A DNA stretch of 47,469 nt, from contig JBBRGN010000006.1 of NCBI GenBank assembly GCA_038240665.1, forward strand, positions 1 through 47,469, read 5' to 3'. Numbering within the stretch: the first letter of the stretch is position 1; the number at the start of each line of letters is the position of its first letter. This DNA is from Haliscomenobacter sp038240665 (GTDB lineage Bacteria > Bacteroidota > Bacteroidia > Chitinophagales > Saprospiraceae). A model generated the notes under the pieces. It searched no databases. It was not told the origin of the DNA and saw only the letters and a program-made list of their open reading frames with translations. A program made the translations under genes and the position numbers. Positions 27,750-36,084 of this stretch are shown one piece after another.

Positions 27750-29036
27750 ATGAATAACTTTACCTTTGAAGGAAAACAAAAGACCTTCCTGCTCGGGTTC
27801 ATGGGCTTGGGGCTGTTCTGTTTGGCTCTTACCTATTTTACCGATTCGCAACCTTTGCACGTTCGTTTTTGGACGAACTTTTTGCATAATACTGTCTTTT
27901 TTACGGGCATCTCTTTTATGTCTTTGTTCATCATTGCGGTCTTTACCATTGCATGGGCAGGCTGGCATACGGGGATGAAGCGCGTTTGGGAAGCATTTAC
28001 GTTTTTCATGATTCCTGGTTTGATTCTTTTGGGAGTGATCATTGTGGCCATGTGGGGCAATATGCATCATCTTTACCACTGGACTGATACAGAAGCAGTA
28101 AAAAACGACCCGGTATTGTTGGGTAAATCAAGCTTTTTGAATAAATATTGGTACACCATTGGCACGCTTGTTATTGTAGGCGGTTGGATCTTTTTTGCCA
28201 ATCGTTTGCGTCAACTTTCTTTGGACGAGGACGAAAATGGCCTTGGTTTGGCAGATGATTTCCGTCACCACCGTGCTATGCGTGCTTGGTCGGCTGGATT
28301 TATGCCATTTGCCGGTTTTTCCAGCGCGGCTGTAATTTGGCAGTGGGTAATGTCAGTGGATGCACATTGGTACAGTACTCTTTTTGCATGGTATTCAGGA
28401 GCAAGTTGGTTTGTTGCAGCGATGGCGCTTACCATTTTATTGTTGATCTATCTGAAAACAATAGGTTATTATGAGAACATTACCATGGATCATTTCCATG
28501 ATATGGGAAAGTTCGTTTTTGCCATCAGTGTATTTTGGACTTACCTATGGTTTTCACAGTATATGTTGATTTGGTACGGAAACATCGGCGAGGAAACGAT
28601 CTATTTCCGTCAACGCTTGGACAATTATCCAGCACTGTTTTTTGGCAACTTGATCATCAACTTTGCTATGCCTTTCTTCATTTTGATGCGTAACGACAAC
28701 AAGCGGAAGTTTGGGCCATTGGCAGTTGCTTCTGTCTTGGTGTTCTTCGGTCACTGGTTGGATTATTTCTTGATGATTAAGCCGGGCGCTAGGCTTACTG
28801 CTTTGGAAGCTGCTGCTCATCACGGCGGGGGACATGAAGTAGAGATTGGTAAATACCTAGGTTATGCCGATGGTTTTACGGCACCTGGATTGTTGGAGTT
28901 GGGTACAATGCTTGGTTTCTTGGCTTTGTTTATTTACGTGGTTTTTCAGAATTTGGAAAAAGCGCCGCTTGTTCCGAAGAACGACCCTTATTTGGAAGAG
29001 GCTTCGCATCACCATGTTTGGCCTTACATAGATTAA
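27750..29036 (+). CDS. actF: Alternative complex III subunit ActF, NrfD-like membrane protein
   Basis: A 428-residue polytopic membrane protein with about ten helices, homologous to ActC (two NrfD-like subunits per ACIII). Typical segments are LGFMGLGLFCLALTYF, GWHTGMKRVWEAFTFFMIPGL, MRAWSAGFMPFAGFSSA and IWQWVMSVDAHWYSTLFAWY. A loop near residue 355 carries a His-rich patch (AHHGGGHEVE). The C-terminus ends with EASHHHVWPYID. It closes the act gene set; coxB begins 90 bp later, behind a candidate internal promoter. Confidence 0.93.
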   Translation: MNNFTFEGKQKTFLLGFMGLGLFCLALTYFTDSQPLHVRFWTNFLHNTVFFTGISFMSLFIIAVFTIAWAGWHTGMKRVWEAFTFFMIPGLILLGVIIVAMWGNMHHLYHWTDTEAVKNDPVLLGKSSFLNKYWYTIGTLVIVGGWIFFANRLRQLSLDEDENGLGLADDFRHHRAMRAWSAGFMPFAGFSSAAVIWQWVMSVDAHWYSTLFAWYSGASWFVAAMALTILLLIYLKTIGYYENITMDHFHDMGKFVFAISVFWTYLWFSQYMLIWYGNIGEETIYFRQRLDNYPALFFGNLIINFAMPFFILMRNDNKRKFGPLAVASVLVFFGHWLDYFLMIKPGARLTALEAAAHHGGGHEVEIGKYLGYADGFTAPGLLELGTMLGFLALFIYVVFQNLEKAPLVPKNDPYLEEASHHHVWPYID

Positions 29037-29064
29037 GTCTAAACAAGAAATTTGGATGCATCCT

Positions 29065-29099
29065 TTTGGATGAAACTGTGTTATAAGATTGTAATTTTG
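29065..29099 (+). promoter_or_regulatory. Candidate internal promoter before coxB
   Basis: TTTG at 29065-29068 and TAATTTTG at 29092-29099 fit the -33 and -7 elements of Bacteroidota promoters, with a 23-nt gap that is slightly longer than usual. The palindrome GGATGCATCC (29054-29063) lies directly upstream. This could allow the oxidase genes to be transcribed apart from the act genes. Confidence 0.4.
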
Positions 29100-29126
29100 A
29101 CCAAAAGCAATTAAAAAATTAATACA

Positions 29127-30614
29127 ATGGTTTTTCTGCTGATTGTTCTCAGTATTGTTCTCATTGCGATCATAGCAATCCAAGTTGGTAAAGTCGCCGA
29201 ATTGGCTACGAAAATTCGTGGGGAGGAAGAAATGCAGGAAATAGTCAACAAACGCCAAGGGGTTTACATGTTGGTGTTTTTGTTGGCCTTTCTAGTTGTC
29301 GCTGTTTACAGCGGTGCATATTACAGCAATTATTATTTGGGTTTTGGCCCCTTGTCGCCAGCCTCAAAACATGGTAAATCGATTGATGACATGTTCAAAT
29401 GGACGTTGGTCATCACGGGAATTGTGTTTTTTGTTACTCAAATATTGCTTTTCTATTTTGCCTACCGCTATCGTGGAACCCGCAGCGGAAAAGCACAGTT
29501 TTTACCTCACAACAATACCGTTGAATTGGTTTGGACGATTATCCCAGCCATCACGATGACTTTTTTGGTTATCGCTGGTTTGGATGCTTGGAACGAGGTA
29601 ATGGCTGATGTAAAAGAAGGCGAAAGCTACATGGAAATTGAGGCTACTGGTTATCAATTTGCGTGGGTATTGCGTTATCCTGGACTAGATGGTCAATTGG
29701 GAGAGAAAAACTATCGATTGATTGATGGCAGTAACCCACTGGGTCAGAACTGGAAAGATGACAAAAATGTCGATGATTTCCATTCGGATGAGTTATGGTT
29801 GCCAAAAGGTAAGAAAGTGAGGGTTCGCATCACTTCACGTGACGTGCTGCACAACTTTTATCTGCCCCATTTTCGGGTAAAAATGGATGCTGTGCCGGGT
29901 ATGCCTACGTACTTTGTCTTTACACCTACTAAGACGACTGAAGAGTTTCGTCAGCAATTGAAAAAATATCCTGAATACAACAAACCGGTTGATCCCAAAG
30001 ACCCTGAAAGCCTTATGCTTTGGGAAGCTTTTGATTTCGAATTGGCTTGTGCTGAATTGTGTGGTAATGCTCACTTCAGTATGCGCAAAACGGTAAAAGT
30101 GGTTGAGGAAGAAGAATTCCTGGCTTGGCAGCAAAAACAACAGTCTTATTATTTGAATTCTATCCGCTTTAAGCCTGAAGATCCAAACAAAGACAAATTG
30201 TACGACTTTGAGATTAAGGCTAGAAAACAGGAGTTTCAAGATAGTTTGAGCAAAGGTTTGAGTAGAACAAATAAAACGGTTCGCTTCAAGTACGTCAATT
30301 TTGAGAATGGCTCAGCAACATTGACCTCTTTGTCAAAGTATGAATTGGACAACTTGGTGGAAGTCATGAAGCAGAAAGCGAGCATCAGCGTATTGTTGGC
30401 TGGCTATACGGATAATGTAGGTAAATCAGAGGAAAACTTGACTTTGTCTCAAAAACGCGCTCAAAGTGTAGTCGATTACTTGACTAGCAAAGGCGTGAGC
30501 AGTGGTCGTTTGCAATCAAAAGGGTTTGGCGATGCCCAACCTTTAGTAGCAAACGATAGCGATGCCAACCGAGAAAAGAACAGACGGACGGAATTCCGGG
30601 TGTTGGCGCAATAA
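29127..30614 (+). CDS. coxB: Cytochrome c oxidase subunit II fused to an OmpA-type peptidoglycan-binding domain
   Basis: A 495-residue protein. The first part is subunit II: hydrophobic segments near residues 1-20, 48-68, 88-110 and 133-150, then the periplasmic cupredoxin domain with an early ligand in VLHNFYLPHFRVKMDAVPGM and the CuA motif C308-A-E310-L-C312 followed by H316 and M319. After a charged linker (~340-385) comes a complete OmpA-like domain (~385-495): the GYTDNVG strand, NLTLSQKRAQSVVDYL helix, RLQSKGFGDAQPLVAN and NREKNRRTEF. Asp429 and Arg444 sit at the positions that hold diaminopimelate in Acinetobacter OmpA (Asp271/Arg286, same 15-residue spacing). The usual subunit II ends soon after the CuA site. 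The fusion suggests the oxidase is tethered to the cell wall. Confidence 0.93.
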   Translation: MVFLLIVLSIVLIAIIAIQVGKVAELATKIRGEEEMQEIVNKRQGVYMLVFLLAFLVVAVYSGAYYSNYYLGFGPLSPASKHGKSIDDMFKWTLVITGIVFFVTQILLFYFAYRYRGTRSGKAQFLPHNNTVELVWTIIPAITMTFLVIAGLDAWNEVMADVKEGESYMEIEATGYQFAWVLRYPGLDGQLGEKNYRLIDGSNPLGQNWKDDKNVDDFHSDELWLPKGKKVRVRITSRDVLHNFYLPHFRVKMDAVPGMPTYFVFTPTKTTEEFRQQLKKYPEYNKPVDPKDPESLMLWEAFDFELACAELCGNAHFSMRKTVKVVEEEEFLAWQQKQQSYYLNSIRFKPEDPNKDKLYDFEIKARKQEFQDSLSKGLSRTNKTVRFKYVNFENGSATLTSLSKYELDNLVEVMKQKASISVLLAGYTDNVGKSEENLTLSQKRAQSVVDYLTSKGVSSGRLQSKGFGDAQPLVANDSDANREKNRRTEFRVLAQ

Positions 30615-30731
30615 TTACGACAAAAGAGTTGAAAGCGCTTTTTTCTTTGAACAAAGCTTACACCATTCCGTTTTGAGTAGAAATGTACTTGCACATATTG
30701 CATTAGTAAACTATAATAAAATCTTCAGCCA

Positions 30732-32594
30732 ATGGCTAACGTAGCGTATAAAGCTCATCAAACCGATGAGGAAGTACTGATCGAAGGTTTGGGATACGAT
30801 GATCATTTTCACGATCACCACCATGGCGATAAATATCAGTCCAATTTTATTACGACTTATATTTTCAGCCAAGACCACAAAATGATCGCAAAACAGTTCC
30901 TGATTACCGGGATGTTCTGGGCGATTATTGGGGCAATGATGTCTCTTGTTTTTCGTCTACAATTGGGTTTTCCTGAAGAAAGCATGGCTTGGCTAAAACC
31001 CGTTTTAGGCAAATGGATTGTGGTAAATCCTGAAACCGGAATGGGTAGCTTGGCGCAAGATTTCTATTACGCACTGGTGACAATGCACGGTACCATCTTG
31101 GTATTTTTTGTATTAACGGCCGGGTTGAGTGGTACGTTTAGTAACTTATTGATTCCTTTGCAGGTAGGAGCACGTGATATGGCTTCGCCGATGTTGAATA
31201 TGTTGTCGTACTGGTTCTTTTTTATGTCCAGCATAGTCATGTTCTTTTCTTTGTTTTTAAGCACTGGACCATTCTCAGGAGGTTGGACAGCTTATCCGCC
31301 GTTGAGCGCGGTTCCTCAGGCGTCTTCTGGTTCTGGAGCAGGTATGACGATGTGGATCGTTAGTTTGGTTCTCTTCGTGATCTCCGTTCTATTGGGTGGT
31401 ATCAACTACATCACTACGGTGTTAAACTTGCGTACCAAAGGAATGTCGATGTTCCGGTTGCCTTTGACCATTTGGGCGTTTTTTATCACGGCTATTTTAG
31501 GTCTATTGTCATTCCCGGTATTGGTATCTGGTTTCTTATTGTTGTTGTTTGACCGCGGCATGGGTACCAGCTTTTACTTGAGCGAAATATTCATTGGCGG
31601 TAAAGCATTGGATCACGTAGGTGGTAGCCCTGTATTGTACCAGCACTTGTTCTGGTTCTTGGGTCACCCTGAAGTATACATCATTATCCTACCAGCGATG
31701 GGTATTGTATCTGAAGTATTGTCAGTACATTCACGCAAACCGGTTTTTGGTTACAAAGCAATGGTGTTTTCTATCTTGGCAATTGCCTTTTTATCGTTCA
31801 TTGTATGGGCACACCACATGTTTATGTCTGGTGTAAACCCTTTCATTACGAACTTCTTTGTAATCTTTACCCTGATCATTGCCGTACCATCGGCAGTGAA
31901 GGTATTCAACTGGATTGCTACACTATACGGCGGTAATGTGCGCTTTAACGCTGCCAATTTGTTCGCCATCGGTTTTGTATCTATGTTTATTTCGGGAGGT
32001 CTTACTGGTATCTTCCTAGGTAACTCTTCGATCGATATTCAATTGCACGATACGTACTTTGTGGTGGCTCACTTCCACATTGTAATGGGTGTTGCAGCAT
32101 TTTTCGGCATGTTTGCGGGGATCTACCACTGGTATCCAAAGTTGTACAGTCGTTTTATGAACGAAACTTTAGGTAAAATCCACTTCTGGGGAACCATGAT
32201 TGGTGCTTACTTGATTTTCTGGCCGATGCATTACATTGGTATGGCTGGCGTACCACGTCGTTACTATAGCTTTAGTACGTTTCAGGCGTTCTCTCACTTT
32301 GATGATTTGAACAAATTCATCACCATTGCAGCGATTGCCACTTTTGCTTTCCAGATATTATTTGTTATCAACTTCTTCTACAGCATTTGGAGAGGAAAGA
32401 AAATGACTACTCCAAACCCATATGGAGCTACAACCTTGGAATGGACAACGCCAATCCCTGCCGGTCACGGCAACTGGGCGGGTAAGATTCCTACCGTTCA
32501 GCGTTGGGCTTATGACTATGGAAAGAATGGTGTAGAGTTTACCCCCCAGATTCAACCCTTAGCAGAAGGCGAAAAAGATTTCGGCGATCACTAG
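30732..32594 (+). CDS. coxA: Cytochrome c oxidase subunit I
   Basis: A 620-residue heme-copper oxidase subunit I with twelve expected helices. Heme a ligand His is in LVTMHGTILVFFV; the CuB ligands and Tyr crosslink are in LGHPEVYIIILPAMGIVSEV; the His pair is in IVWAHHMFMSGV; and the heme a3/a ligands are in HDTYFVVAHFHIVMG. The GHPEVY glutamate marks the A1-type family. Before the first helix there is a His-rich stretch (DDHFHDHHHGDKY, residues ~18-31). The enzyme reduces O2 and pumps protons using electrons from CoxB. It begins 117 bp after coxB. Confidence 0.96.
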   Translation: MANVAYKAHQTDEEVLIEGLGYDDHFHDHHHGDKYQSNFITTYIFSQDHKMIAKQFLITGMFWAIIGAMMSLVFRLQLGFPEESMAWLKPVLGKWIVVNPETGMGSLAQDFYYALVTMHGTILVFFVLTAGLSGTFSNLLIPLQVGARDMASPMLNMLSYWFFFMSSIVMFFSLFLSTGPFSGGWTAYPPLSAVPQASSGSGAGMTMWIVSLVLFVISVLLGGINYITTVLNLRTKGMSMFRLPLTIWAFFITAILGLLSFPVLVSGFLLLLFDRGMGTSFYLSEIFIGGKALDHVGGSPVLYQHLFWFLGHPEVYIIILPAMGIVSEVLSVHSRKPVFGYKAMVFSILAIAFLSFIVWAHHMFMSGVNPFITNFFVIFTLIIAVPSAVKVFNWIATLYGGNVRFNAANLFAIGFVSMFISGGLTGIFLGNSSIDIQLHDTYFVVAHFHIVMGVAAFFGMFAGIYHWYPKLYSRFMNETLGKIHFWGTMIGAYLIFWPMHYIGMAGVPRRYYSFSTFQAFSHFDDLNKFITIAAIATFAFQILFVINFFYSIWRGKKMTTPNPYGATTLEWTTPIPAGHGNWAGKIPTVQRWAYDYGKNGVEFTPQIQPLAEGEKDFGDH

Positions 32595-32732
32595 GAAGAA
32601 TAGGATCCAAGCGTTTTTTTATCAACGCTTGATCTAAGAATGATTTGAGGATTTGATTTTGAAAAAAATATACAAGGAGGCAGTTTAGCGGTGTTTTTTG
32701 CAACTAATCTGTCTCCTTGTTTATACTTGATA

Positions 32733-33635
32733 ATGAACCTGACAAGCAAAACTACAGCTATTAAACCTTTCGCAGTAATTCGTCAGCGATTGGAGGATTT
32801 TAAGATGCTGGTGAAATTGCGGCTCACCCTGACGGTGGTTTTTTCTTCGGTAATGGCTTATTTGATTGCCGTTCCTGGTAATCCCAGCTTAGCTGCCATT
32901 ATTGTATTGTCATTGGGTGGTTTTTTGGTAACTGGAGCAGCCAATGCCCTTAATCAGGTATTGGAAAAGGATTACGATAAGTTGATGAAACGCACGGCCA
33001 ACCGCCCTTTAGCGACTGGGCGTATGAAGGTGGCTGATGCTGTATTGGCAGCTGGTTTGATGAGTTTAGTAGGCATCATCCTCTTGGCCTTGTTCAATCC
33101 TTGGTCGGCATTCTTTGGGATGTTGGCTTTGTTGTCTTACGCATTTTTGTATACCCCGTTAAAAAGAATATCGCCAATAGCTGTTTTGGTAGGCGCTTTT
33201 CCAGGCGCATTGCCTACATTGATCGGCGCGGCAGCAGCAGAGGGAAGAGTATCAGCGCTGGGAATGTCACTTTTTGCCATACAGTTTTTCTGGCAATTCC
33301 CCCACTTTTGGTCAATTGGCTGGCTGGGGTACGAGGATTATAAAAATGCAGGTTATAAGTTGTTGCCCAGCGTCAACGGAGAACGCGATCCCAATACAGG
33401 ATTGCAATCTTTTATTTACGCCATGTTCTTGGTTCCCGTGGGGAGCTTGCCCTATGTTTTAGGGTTCTCCGGAATCGTTGCGGAAGTAGTTAGCGTAGTG
33501 CTAAGCCTAATTTATGCAGCGTTAGGTTGGCAATTGTACCGCAAAAATGATCGTAAATCGGCTTTACAACTGATGTTTTTTTCCTTTTTGTACATTCCAG
33601 CAATTTTGCTGGTCTTGTTTTTTGACAAAATGTAA
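32733..33635 (+). CDS. ctaB: Heme O synthase (protoheme IX farnesyltransferase)
   Basis: From the ATG at 32733 the protein has 300 residues (an upstream in-frame start would add 14). It is a UbiA-type prenyltransferase with the first Asp-rich motif in NALNQVLEKDYDKLMKRTANRPL and the second in WLGYEDYKNAGYKLLPS, plus the TPLKRISPIAVLVGAFPGALPTLIG block typical of CtaB. It makes heme O from heme B and farnesyl diphosphate for the oxidase; heme A synthase (ctaA) is not seen in the window. The stop codon overlaps the start of the next gene by one base (TAATG at 33633-33637). Confidence 0.94.
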   Translation: MNLTSKTTAIKPFAVIRQRLEDFKMLVKLRLTLTVVFSSVMAYLIAVPGNPSLAAIIVLSLGGFLVTGAANALNQVLEKDYDKLMKRTANRPLATGRMKVADAVLAAGLMSLVGIILLALFNPWSAFFGMLALLSYAFLYTPLKRISPIAVLVGAFPGALPTLIGAAAAEGRVSALGMSLFAIQFFWQFPHFWSIGWLGYEDYKNAGYKLLPSVNGERDPNTGLQSFIYAMFLVPVGSLPYVLGFSGIVAEVVSVVLSLIYAALGWQLYRKNDRKSALQLMFFSFLYIPAILLVLFFDKM

Positions 33636-34228
33636 TGGAGCGCAAAATGGAGACATCTTTTCCTAATACTTATGGACGCAATAAAGTCCATCCAAAAAAG
33701 TTTGCACTGCTGATCGCTTGTGCCAGCATCATGATGATGTTTGCTGCTTTGACCAGTGCTTATATTGTACGCCATGCGGCGGGTAACTGGCTTGAATTCA
33801 GTTTACCGAATATGTTTGCTTATAGCACAATGGTCATCATTGGCAGTAGCCTAGCTTTGCACACGGCATACACTTCCTACCTGAAAGGTAACGAAAAGCT
33901 ATACAAATTTGGCGTAGCTGCCGCCTTGGTATTGGGCTTGGTTTTTATCGTATTGCAATATGCAGGTTGGTTGGAATTGAGCGCTAATGGCGTAGATCTG
34001 GACACCAATCCTTCCGCTTCCTTTGTATATGTAATTTCTGGCTTTCATGCGGCACACGTACTGGGCGGGATTGCAGCCATTATTGTAGCGGTACTTCATG
34101 CTTACAGTTTGCCTTACAAGGTTACGGCAAAAAGAAAACTAAGATTTGAACTGACTTTAATATACTGGCATTTTGTAGATTTGCTTTGGATTTACTTGTA
34201 CCTGTTTCTTCTAATGCAGCAGGCATAG
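33635..34228 (+). CDS. coxC: Cytochrome c oxidase subunit III, short form
   Basis: A 197-residue heme-copper oxidase subunit III with five helices. Typical segments are KFALLIACASIMMMFAALTSAYIV, the GFHAAHVLGGIAAII motif and YWHFVDLLWIYLYLFL at the C-terminus. It is translationally coupled to ctaB through a shared base. A second subunit III gene follows after a 238-bp gap, an arrangement common in Bacteroidota cox clusters. How the two are used in one enzyme is not shown by sequence. Confidence 0.92.
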   Translation: MERKMETSFPNTYGRNKVHPKKFALLIACASIMMMFAALTSAYIVRHAAGNWLEFSLPNMFAYSTMVIIGSSLALHTAYTSYLKGNEKLYKFGVAAALVLGLVFIVLQYAGWLELSANGVDLDTNPSASFVYVISGFHAAHVLGGIAAIIVAVLHAYSLPYKVTAKRKLRFELTLIYWHFVDLLWIYLYLFLLMQQA

Positions 34229-34252
34229 TCCAATACGTTAAGCGCATTTCGA

Positions 34253-34376
34253 AAAAATGGCCATTTTTGACAGAATTAATATTGATAATTTTTGAAAGTA
34301 AATTATGGTTTTTCAGTTTTTTACTTTCAAATAACAGAATGAATTCATATTTAGTTACCATTTTTGGTACATTATG
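34253..34376. promoter_or_regulatory. Cluster of inverted repeats between the two coxC genes
   Basis: Three dyads lie within the 238-bp gap: the 16-nt palindrome AAAAATGGCCATTTTT (34253-34268), a 12-bp hairpin TTTGAAAGTAAA (34291-34302) with TTTACTTTCAAA (34320-34331) and a 17-nt loop, and TACCATTTTTGGTA near 34358-34371. They are AT-rich and not followed by a long T-run, so a partial terminator, an RNA-processing site or an operator are all possible. Confidence 0.4.
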
Positions 34377-34466
34377 GTTGAATCATCCTAAATCAATGGT
34401 AATTCACACACATTTTTTATAACGAACGAACAACCAATTAGTCTAACTAACAAAACAAGCTATCTA

Positions 34467-35429
34467 ATGGCGACTAATGATACCGCGCTGGAACATCCAG
34501 TTCATGATCAAGAGATCAACGAAGCAGAACTATGGACTGGAGCGCAGTCACCCTTCAATGTGAGTTACGGAAAGTTGATGATGTGGTACTTCCTGTTATC
34601 AGATGCTTTTACTTTTGCTGGATTTTTGATCACTTATGGTGCGTTGCGATTTAGCAGCCCTACTTGGCCAGTTCCTGACTTTGTGTTTAGAACTGCTCCA
34701 TTTGGTATCCATAATTTCTTTCCTGGTGGTCATGCGCCGCTTATTTTCGTTACGTTTATGTCTTTTTTGTTGATTATCAGCTCTGCTACCATGGTGCGCG
34801 CTGTACAAGAAGGTCACCGCGAAAATAAAAATGGCGTTTTTTTCTGGATGTTATTGACCATCGTTGGCGGTGCTGGTTTCTTGAGCTGTCAGGCTTGGGA
34901 GTGGACGAACCTGATCGGTGAAGAACACATGTTGGTGACACGGAATCCATTTGGAACACATACTACGGAAGGTGTTTATCTACTTCCTGATGGTAAATTA
35001 TCCGACGAAAAATTTGAAGCAGGTTCAAGTTTTTTGGTTCATAAAGTTGGTGCTCATCATGAAGAAGGCAGCGAACATGCAGGGCCAGCAGTGGAATACG
35101 TAAAAGGGGATCAAACCGGTTATGTATTGGACAATGAAAACTTTGTACACCGTAAGTTTAAAATTACCGATGGCCCTGATAAAGGCAAAATTGATACCGA
35201 AGCTTTTGGTCCTCCTGCCTTTGGCGCTTTGTTTTTCTTTATTACAGGTTTTCATGGTTTTCACGTATTCTCAGGGGTTGCTTTCTTGTTGATCATTGCG
35301 CTCAACGTGTTCAGCGGGGTATATGTAGCCCGTAAGAACGGATACGAAATGGTAGAAAAAATCGGATTGTACTGGCACTTTGTAGACTTGGTCTGGGTGT
35401 TCGTATTCTTGGTTTTTTACTTGTTCTAG
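34467..35429 (+). CDS. coxC: Cytochrome c oxidase subunit III, long form with an extramembrane insertion
   Basis: This 320-residue protein is a second subunit III. The helices are recognisable: MMWYFLLSDAFTFAGFLITYGAL, APLIFVTFMSFLLIISSATMV, FFWMLLTIVGGAGFLSCQAWEW, the FGALFFFITGFHGFHVFSGVAFLL core and WHFVDLVWVFVFLVFYLF. Between helix 3 and the next there is an insertion of about 100 residues (roughly 148-245), hydrophilic and partly His-rich (KVGAHHEEGSEHAG), which standard subunit III lacks. It lies between the short coxC and coxD. Confidence 0.9.
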   Translation: MATNDTALEHPVHDQEINEAELWTGAQSPFNVSYGKLMMWYFLLSDAFTFAGFLITYGALRFSSPTWPVPDFVFRTAPFGIHNFFPGGHAPLIFVTFMSFLLIISSATMVRAVQEGHRENKNGVFFWMLLTIVGGAGFLSCQAWEWTNLIGEEHMLVTRNPFGTHTTEGVYLLPDGKLSDEKFEAGSSFLVHKVGAHHEEGSEHAGPAVEYVKGDQTGYVLDNENFVHRKFKITDGPDKGKIDTEAFGPPAFGALFFFITGFHGFHVFSGVAFLLIIALNVFSGVYVARKNGYEMVEKIGLYWHFVDLVWVFVFLVFYLF

Positions 35430-35488
35430 TCTCAAAGGAAAAGAGACTTGTTGAATCAAAATTGATATCACTTTTAATCGATTGCTAT

Positions 35489-35920
35489 ATGTCTAATTTA
35501 AGTTATGAAGACAGCAAAAAACGGGTAATCTACGGTTTGTTTTTACTCGGGATCATTACTTTGATCGAAGTGTTAATTTCCCTTTTTGGTAAAGGCCATA
35601 TCATCTCTGGTATGCAACATTACACTTCGGTATTGTACATCTGTGGCGTTTTGATTGCCGCATTTTCGTTGTACAAAGCTTATTTCATCGTTTATGAGTT
35701 CATGCACATGAAATATGAAGTGAAAAGCCTGGCCATGACGGTCTTGGTCCCCACCGGTTTACTGGTTTGGGCAGTTATTGCGTTTTTCAATGAAGGTAGT
35801 TCCTGGAAAGCTCGTCGGGATAGAATCAAAGAAAAAAATGCTGAAAAACCAGCAGCAGCTTCTTCCAAATTGGAAAGTAGCTTAGTACCAAAGGGGACTT
35901 ATATTTCTGATAAGTTTTAA
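35489..35920 (+). CDS. coxD: Cytochrome c oxidase subunit IV (prokaryotic type)
   Basis: From the ATG at 35489 the protein has 143 residues; an upstream in-frame start nine codons earlier is less likely. Three helices are visible (VIYGLFLLGIITLIEVLISLF, YICGVLIAAFSLYKAYFIVYEF and SLAMTVLVPTGLLVWAVIAFF), and the FMHMKYE segment between the second and third is typical of COX4_pro subunits. The C-terminal tail is charged. It ends the main cox operon, followed by a strong hairpin at 35945. Confidence 0.88.
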   Translation: MSNLSYEDSKKRVIYGLFLLGIITLIEVLISLFGKGHIISGMQHYTSVLYICGVLIAAFSLYKAYFIVYEFMHMKYEVKSLAMTVLVPTGLLVWAVIAFFNEGSSWKARRDRIKEKNAEKPAAASSKLESSLVPKGTYISDKF

Positions 35921-35944
35921 TAGATTGGTTATAGATAGGCTTAG

Positions 35945-35984
35945 ATCAGGGGCAGGAGGGTTAACTTCCTGCCCCTGATTTGTT
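35945..35984 (+). terminator. Terminator of the act-cox operon
   Basis: ATCAGGGGCAGGA (35945-35957) and TCCTGCCCCTGAT (35967-35979) form a perfect 13-bp, GC-rich stem followed by TTGTTT. The hairpin is 24 nt after the coxD stop. A possible promoter for the next unit (TTTG at 35996-35999, TAACATTG at 36023-36030) comes shortly after. Confidence 0.8.
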
Positions 35985-36084
35985 TCGCGAACTACTTTGT
36001 CCCCCAAATTCATTGTTTTATATAACATTGACCAACATTTAGCGAAAACTGCTGTTCTTTACAGCAACTAAAGGAATAGACACC

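Noticed and set aside
29040..29063. Terminator after actF from the GGATGCATCC palindrome followed by TTTT
   Set aside because: The palindrome leaves no room for a loop and the T-run is only four bases, so it is weak as a terminator; it is kept only as a note in the promoter entry.
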